From IMG/VR virus record IMGVR_UViG_3300017749_000107, positions 1-26,965 of that record: a DNA stretch of 26,965 nt, one strand, 5' to 3'. The notes beneath the pieces were generated by a model. That model had not been told where the DNA came from, did not search any database, and saw only the letters and a list, made by a program, of their open reading frames with translations. This DNA comes from a virus. Positions 23,590 to 26,965 of this stretch are shown one piece after another (positions within the stretch are counted from its first letter, which is position 1; each line of letters begins with the position of its first letter). The translations under genes were made by a program, and so were the position numbers.

Positions 23590-24750
23590 ATGCCATTTAT
23601 CGGAAAACAACCACAGGCTGGTGCATATTCAAAGTTAGACGCAATAACAACTTCTGCTACTGCTACTTATAACTTGACACTAGATAGTGGTGCATACTCT
23701 CCTCAGAGTGCTAACCACTTGTTGGTTTCACTTAATGGTGTTATTCAAGCTCCACAAGATTCATTCACGGTCAGTGGTTCACAGATTATATTTGACTCTG
23801 CATTGACAAGTTCTGATGTTATTGACTTTATTATTGCACTTGGTGATACACTGGATATTGGTGTACCTAGTGCTGGTTCTGTTAATACAAGTCAGTTGGC
23901 AAACGATGCTGTGACTGCTGCAAAGATTGCTGCAGGAGTTGTTAATACAACAGAACTTGCAAGTAATGCTGTAACAACTGCAAAGATTGCTGATGATGCC
24001 ATTACTGGTGCAAAAATTGAAAACAATCCAACTATTGCTGGAAACCTTGCTGTTACTGGCACCAGTGCATTAACTGGTAATGTAGGTATTGGAACAGCTG
24101 CTGGTGGTAATCCTTTAGCAGTACAAGCAGATAGCGGTGCTGGTGGTATTGATATACTTGGTCGTTCATCTGATAACACTGCTACTATGGTGATTGGTAA
24201 AAGTGCTGATGGAAATACAATGTACAATACCATTACTAGTTATTCAAACAGAATGAGAATTCAGTCTGGTTTTTCTGGTGACAGCAATTCAATAGAATTT
24301 TATACGAATGACGGTTTGAGTATGAACATTGACTCTGCTGGTAGAGTTACCGCTGCAGGCACGCCATATTTTAGAGTTCAAAAAACTAATGGTAGTTTGA
24401 CAAGTGCTCAGATTATTATATGGAATACTGTCATTCAAAATGTTGGTAGTCATTATAACAGTTCAAATGGAAGATTTACTGCTCCAGTTAATGGAGTATA
24501 TCAATTTAACGTATTGGGGTCTATCACTTCTAGTCCAACAGACACTTCATTACACAGAGTAAGAATTAACGGAACTTTTCAATCAGACTTATTTCCAATT
24601 GCTACGAATGATGCAAGTCATATTTCTTACTGTCTTGCCTTTGCGCTCAAGTTGAGTGCAAATGATTATGTAGACATAGAATCTGGTAGTTCAACATGGT
24701 ATGGAACTGGAAACTATCATAATGGTTATACTGGTTATCTAGTAGGATAA
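23590..24750 (+). CDS. Tail fibre with TTAKIA repeats and C1q-like tip
   Basis: The 386-residue protein begins MPFIGKQPQAGAYSKLDAIT, followed by a divergent GNGS-type module (residues 20-90; LLVSLNGVIQAPQDSFTVSG). Residues 93-150 carry three TTAKIA-type repeats (NDAVTAAKIAAG, SNAVTTAKIADD, DAITGAKIENN). A shaft with TGNVGIGTAAGGNPLAVQAD follows. The C-terminal 128 residues look like a C1q/TNF-like jelly-roll: YFRVQKTNGSL, then NVGSHYNSSNGRFTAPVNGV, YQFNV, HRVRINGTFQS and LKLSANDYVDIESG. C1q-like tips form trimers and bind protein or glycan ligands. The protein is the best receptor-binding candidate here together with 25580-26314. It is followed by a small protein whose paralogue also follows the other C1q-type fibre. 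Confidence 0.82.
   Translation: MPFIGKQPQAGAYSKLDAITTSATATYNLTLDSGAYSPQSANHLLVSLNGVIQAPQDSFTVSGSQIIFDSALTSSDVIDFIIALGDTLDIGVPSAGSVNTSQLANDAVTAAKIAAGVVNTTELASNAVTTAKIADDAITGAKIENNPTIAGNLAVTGTSALTGNVGIGTAAGGNPLAVQADSGAGGIDILGRSSDNTATMVIGKSADGNTMYNTITSYSNRMRIQSGFSGDSNSIEFYTNDGLSMNIDSAGRVTAAGTPYFRVQKTNGSLTSAQIIIWNTVIQNVGSHYNSSNGRFTAPVNGVYQFNVLGSITSSPTDTSLHRVRINGTFQSDLFPIATNDASHISYCLAFALKLSANDYVDIESGSSTWYGTGNYHNGYTGYLVG
23957..23991 (+). repeat. 35-base shared fibre repeat (TTAKIA module), copy C
   Basis: Perfect 35-base match to 6679-6713. Encodes ASNAVTTAKIA within the repeat region of the C1q-type fibre. Confidence 0.85.
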
Positions 24751-24753
24751 ATA
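24746..24753 (+). promoter_or_regulatory. Late promoter-like element (GATAAATA) overlapping stop codon
   Basis: GATAAATA contains the TAA (24748-24750) of the C1q-type fibre. It lies 19 bases before ATG 24773, with TAGGAG between. Confidence 0.58.
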
Positions 24754-24772
24754 GTTCAAATAGGAGAATATA

Positions 24773-25039
24773 ATGGCGGAAATTAAAGTAACAGTATCAG
24801 ATACACAAGTAAAGTGTCTTGAGTATGCTGCTTATTCGGTACAAGATTGGTGTGATAATGTAATTCACGAACGTGCTCGTATTGCACAAGAAGAAATTAT
24901 TGCTAAACTGGTTACACATTGCAATGCAAATGATATTGCTCTTGCTACTGGTGTTGAAGCACAAATCACTCAAGCATATACCTTAGAGGTAGTTGATACC
25001 GCAAAGAAAATATCTGATGCTGCTGTTATGACAGAATAA
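24773..25039 (+). CDS. Small protein following a C1q-type fibre, copy 1
   Basis: This 88-residue protein has no recognised domain. It begins MAEIKVTVSDTQVKCLEYAA, with WCDNVIHERARIAQEEIIAK (residues 26-45) as an amphipathic helix and VTHCNAND after it. Its paralogue at 26345-26584 is identical in the first 32 residues and in 67 of the first 79. The two Cys near residues 15 and 27 and the one near 50 are conserved in both. Similar short proteins occur in marine T4-like phages without an assigned role. Both copies lie directly after a fibre with a C1q-like end and share the leader AGGAGAATATAATGGC. That pairing suggests a fibre partner or assembly helper; the evidence is positional only. Confidence 0.72.
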   Translation: MAEIKVTVSDTQVKCLEYAAYSVQDWCDNVIHERARIAQEEIIAKLVTHCNANDIALATGVEAQITQAYTLEVVDTAKKISDAAVMTE

Positions 25040-25042
25040 ATA
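25035..25042 (+). promoter_or_regulatory. Late promoter-like element (AATAAATA) overlapping stop codon
   Basis: AATAAATA contains the TAA (25037-25039) of the small gene upstream. The 15 bases from 25036 (ATAAATAACTTTATA) also occur in front of gp8 at 7532-7546, which supports a shared promoter. ATG 25091 is 48 bases downstream, a longer leader than elsewhere. Confidence 0.6.
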
Positions 25043-25050
25043 ACTTTATA

Positions 25051-25070
25051 CCTCTAGTGGATGCTAGGGG
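25051..25070 (+). promoter_or_regulatory. Possible 5'-leader hairpin
   Basis: CCTCTAG (25051-25057) can pair with CTAGGGG (25064-25070), giving seven base pairs including one G-U, around a six-base loop. It follows the late promoter core by eight bases and so would lie near the mRNA 5' end. No U-run follows, so it is not a typical terminator. Confidence 0.4.
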
Positions 25071-25090
25071 CGGACAAAAGGAGAAAAATA

Positions 25091-25354
25091 ATGGCGATTA
25101 CAAAACGTATAGAAGAAGATAAAATTGAAGTAGTAGGCGAGTTCAAGCATATTCAAGTGAGAACCGCTACTGTTATTGAAGAAGATGGTGTGGAACTTTC
25201 AAGAAGTTTCCATAGACACACTGTTGCACCAGACTCAGATTCATCTGGAGAAAGTGCAGACGTAAAAGCAATGGTTGCACAGTTTCATACTGATGCAGTC
25301 AAAACTGCCTATGCTGCTCATCTAGCAGAACAGGTGCAAGAAGAAGAAGAATAA
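25091..25354 (+). CDS. Small acidic protein of unknown function
   Basis: The frame opens at ATG 25061, but ATG 25091 is preferred. It has AAAAGGAG at an ideal distance, and the upstream ten codons overlap the leader hairpin. The 87-residue product begins MAITKRIEEDKIEVVGEFKH. It has a beta-rich first half (IQVRTATVIEEDGVELSRSF), then HRHTVAPDSDSSGESADV and a helical second half (VKAMVAQFHTDAVKTAYAAH) ending in an EEEE tail. The RSFHRHTVAPD stretch resembles short proteins found in fibre loci of marine phages, but I cannot name a family. It lies inside the fibre locus, ahead of a short beta protein and a C1q-type fibre. A helper or accessory role is guesswork. Confidence 0.66.
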   Translation: MAITKRIEEDKIEVVGEFKHIQVRTATVIEEDGVELSRSFHRHTVAPDSDSSGESADVKAMVAQFHTDAVKTAYAAHLAEQVQEEEE

Positions 25355-25376
25355 AAAAACTTAAAGGGGATAAGTG

Positions 25377-25580
25377 ATGCCACTATCTAAAGTACAATCA
25401 CAAGTTATAGAGAACATTGACGGAGGCGGTTCTGATGCTGTTTTCTTTACCAATGATCAGACTATGACAGTAGACTATACTCTTGCTGCTGATAAGAACG
25501 CTGTAACTGCTGGGCCTATCACAGTGAATAGTGGTGTCACCCTCACCATTTCCTCTGGTGCAAGATTGGTGGTAGTATAA
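25377..25580 (+). CDS. Very short fibre-end-like beta protein
   Basis: The 67-residue product begins MPLSKVQSQVIENIDGGGSD. A GTG three bases earlier is also in frame, but ATG 25377 sits six bases after AAAGGGGA and is preferred. The second half (YTLAADKNAVTAGPITVNSG, then VTLTISSGARLVVV) is a motif that in marine phages often ends larger fibre proteins. Here it stands almost alone after a short N-terminal linker. It may be a minimal capping or spacer protein, or the remnant of a larger fibre. Its stop overlaps the next start (TAATG at 25580), so it is translationally coupled to the C1q-type fibre downstream. Confidence 0.68.
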   Translation: MPLSKVQSQVIENIDGGGSDAVFFTNDQTMTVDYTLAADKNAVTAGPITVNSGVTLTISSGARLVVV

Positions 25581-26314
25581 TGGCAATTACTTTAGACGGA
25601 ACAAATGGTGTAACCACACCAGCATCCACAAATACTGGAAATGAAAGTATAACTGGTAATATTACAACAAATGGACAAGTTGGAGTTAATACTTCTGGGA
25701 ATACTGTAACTGGAAGATTCGGAACTGGTATTACAGTTCGTAGGGCAGTTCCAGAAGTTCACCTAAAAAGAGATGACAATCAAGGTGAAGGCGGTATTCT
25801 TCTTGATAATGCTTCATCTACTCAGCGTTTGTTTGTAGGCACATACAACGGAAACCAAGAAACACATATTGGAACTAACGGAACACAAAGATTAGTTATT
25901 AATAATTCTGGTCATATAACTATGCCAAACCAACCAGCGTTTATGGCGTTCAAAGTTGGTAATCAATCTGTCGGCGCTTCAACAACACAAGTAACTGGTT
26001 GGAATAACAACTTAGATGTTGGTAGTAATTGGGATAATACTAACAATAGATATACAGTTCCAACTGCTGGAATTTATCTTGCTGGTGGTTTTTATCAAGC
26101 TAGTGGTACAACTGGATTGCATTTTGGAATTTTGAAGAATGGTGCTGCTTATGGAAACGACAGTTTTTTAGATATAGTTGATGCTAGTGCTAACGGATAT
26201 TCTGTACCATTTTCAATGGCTGCAAACGATTATTTTACATGGATAGCATACTGTTCTACAACTAAGACCATCAATGCAAACAGAACTAAAATCTGGGTAA
26301 TCAAAGTATCCTAG
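25580..26314 (+). CDS. Short tail fibre with C1q-like tip
   Basis: The 244-residue protein starts MAITLDGTNGVTTPASTNTG, a very common marine phage fibre N-terminus. Residues 20-115 form a beta shaft (NGQVGVNTSGNTVTGRFGTG, LKRDDNQGEGGILLDNAS, THIGTNGTQRLVINNSGHIT). Residues 116-244 look C1q-like: AFMAFKVGNQSVGAS, then WDNTNNRYTVPTAGIYLAGG, LHFGILKNGAAYGND and FSMAANDYFTWIAY. This matches the layout of the tip of 23590-24750. It lacks the TTAKIA and GNGS modules. It ends with tandem stops (TAG TAA). The gene is coupled to the short protein upstream and followed by the second copy of the small fibre-associated protein. The probable role is a receptor-binding trimer. Confidence 0.78.
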   Translation: MAITLDGTNGVTTPASTNTGNESITGNITTNGQVGVNTSGNTVTGRFGTGITVRRAVPEVHLKRDDNQGEGGILLDNASSTQRLFVGTYNGNQETHIGTNGTQRLVINNSGHITMPNQPAFMAFKVGNQSVGASTTQVTGWNNNLDVGSNWDNTNNRYTVPTAGIYLAGGFYQASGTTGLHFGILKNGAAYGNDSFLDIVDASANGYSVPFSMAANDYFTWIAYCSTTKTINANRTKIWVIKVS

Positions 26315-26320
26315 TAAATA
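26313..26320 (+). promoter_or_regulatory. Weak late promoter-like element (AGTAAATA)
   Basis: AGTAAATA overlaps the TAG stop (26312-26314) and lies 24 bases before ATG 26345, the same placement as the stronger elements. The same octamer also occurs inside genes (for example 22519-22526), so sequence alone is weak support. Confidence 0.35.
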
Positions 26321-26344
26321 GATTTAATTAAACAGGAGAATATA

Positions 26345-26584
26345 ATGGCAGAGATTAAGGTGACAGTATCAGATACACAGGTAAAGTGTCTTGAGTATGC
26401 TGCTTATTCAGTTCAAGATTGGTGTGATAATGTAATTCATAATCGTGCTCGTCAAGCACAAGAAGAGATTATCGCAAAACTAGTCGCACATTGCAATGCA
26501 AATGGTATCGCAATCGCAACTGGTGCTGATGCACAAGTTACTCAAGCATACACTCTGAAATTAGTTGATACTGCAACAGAGTAA
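26345..26584 (+). CDS. Small protein following a C1q-type fibre, copy 2
   Basis: This 79-residue paralogue of 24773-25039 shares its first 32 residues exactly and differs at 12 of 79 aligned positions, all after residue 32. It is nine residues shorter at the C-terminus (TLKLVDTATE versus a longer KKISDAAVMTE-type end). In the first 32 codons I count eight synonymous and no amino-acid changes between copies, so the N-terminal half is under strong purifying selection. It has AGGAG upstream and the same leader as copy 1. A C1q-type fibre precedes it and a new fibre gene follows after 11 bases. Function is unknown; a dedicated fibre helper or joint protein is inferred from position. Confidence 0.72.
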   Translation: MAEIKVTVSDTQVKCLEYAAYSVQDWCDNVIHNRARQAQEEIIAKLVAHCNANGIAIATGADAQVTQAYTLKLVDTATE

Positions 26585-26595
26585 GGAAACCTACA

Positions 26596-26965
26596 ATGGC
26601 ACTCATTAAACTAAACTCAAGAGCGATACCAGACAATACAGTTATAGCATCTGATATTGCTGACGGTTCTGTTTCTACTGCAAAACTTGCTGCTGGGGCG
26701 GTTTCTGGAGCAAAGCTTGCTGCTGATGCCGTTACAGAAGATAAGATTGCAAGTACGGTTACACTTGGACATAGAAATTTACTTATCAACGGCGACTTCC
26801 AAGAATGGCAAAGAGGCACATCTGGAACAGTTAATCAATACGCTTGTGATAGATGGTATGGTTGGGGAAACCAACACGCCTTAACTCAACAACAAGCAGA
26901 GAATGCAACTCACAATAGTGGAAGATTTGCACTAAGAGTTGCACACAATGATGGTACAGCAAATA
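26596..26965 (+). CDS. Tail fibre N-terminal part (runs off window)
   Basis: The frame is open from ATG 26596 to the end of the window, giving 123 complete codons. AAGGAA at 26583-26588 supports the start. It begins MALIKLNSRAIPDNTVIASD, then three TAKLA-type repeats (VSTAKLAAGAVSGAKLAADA, VTEDKIAST; residues 26-55). A second domain opens at about residue 58 with HRNLLINGDFQEWQRGTSG and YACDRWYGWGN. The N-L-x-x-N-G-D-F/M-x-x-W-Q-R-G-T...D-R-W pattern marks a beta-sandwich domain frequent in phage tail fibres and often placed before a carbohydrate-binding region. The C-terminus is missing, so tip type and length are unknown. It directly follows the second copy of the small fibre-associated protein. 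Confidence 0.8.
   Translation, partial: MALIKLNSRAIPDNTVIASDIADGSVSTAKLAAGAVSGAKLAADAVTEDKIASTVTLGHRNLLINGDFQEWQRGTSGTVNQYACDRWYGWGNQHALTQQQAENATHNSGRFALRVAHNDGTAN

Noticed and set aside
26657-26884. A 75-codon + strand frame near the window end
   Set aside because: It overlaps the TAKLA-repeat fibre gene that starts at 26596 and is open to the window edge; that frame has the ribosome binding site and family motifs.
23590-26965. Diversity-generating retroelement acting on fibre tips
   Set aside because: No reverse transcriptase, no template/variable repeat pair with adenine-specific differences and no C-type lectin fold are visible. The duplicated small genes differ mostly at synonymous third positions.

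Overview
The window reads as the baseplate-wedge and tail-fibre region of a T4-like contractile-tailed marine phage, of the kind known from cyanophages and SAR11 (Pelagibacter) phages. The evidence is three recognisable T4-type baseplate wedge genes in order (gp25, gp6, gp8), a giant DUF4815-type virion protein, T4-type late promoter elements (TATAAATA and close variants) ahead of gene groups, and a long run of low-complexity Asn/Thr/Ser/Ala-rich fibre genes with marine-phage signatures. Every supported gene lies on the + strand and is tightly packed; no intergenic gap reaches 300 bases. I saw no tRNA, CRISPR, transposase, integrase or reverse transcriptase. The host cannot be decided from the sequence.

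Layout. 1-159: C-terminal end of a thermonuclease (SNase)-like protein. 192-5481: gp25, gp6 and a 994-residue wedge-like structural protein in the gp7 position. 5529-7535: two fibre-like genes under their own late promoter, sitting inside the baseplate block. 7557-9023: gp8. 9027-15653: a 2208-residue DUF4815-type protein. 15655-15882: a small coiled-coil protein.

15882-26965 is a fibre locus. It holds about a dozen fibre, adhesin or linker genes mixed with five small helper-like proteins, one of them a probable tail assembly chaperone (22508-22858). One fibre (17495-19270) combines YadA-like 17-residue repeats with a C-terminal peptidase S74 intramolecular chaperone. Two fibres end in C1q-like domains and three share a tip domain that starts at a DDYEEGT motif. 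The last gene (26596 onward) runs off the window.

How the parts may work together. The wedge proteins build the six-fold baseplate. The DUF4815-type and gp7-position proteins probably form its periphery, where fibres attach. The downstream genes appear to supply many alternative or co-assembled adhesin parts made from a few reusable modules: an N-terminal MSNYIG/MPFIG type, a GNGS-type beta domain, TTAKIA-type repeats, and swappable tips. The most notable signals are a duplicated three-gene cassette, a duplicated small protein lying just after each C1q-type fibre, near-identical DNA blocks at tip-domain boundaries in different fibre genes, an apparent GC-richer shaft inside the S74 fibre, and late promoter cores that reuse the stop codon of the preceding fibre gene.
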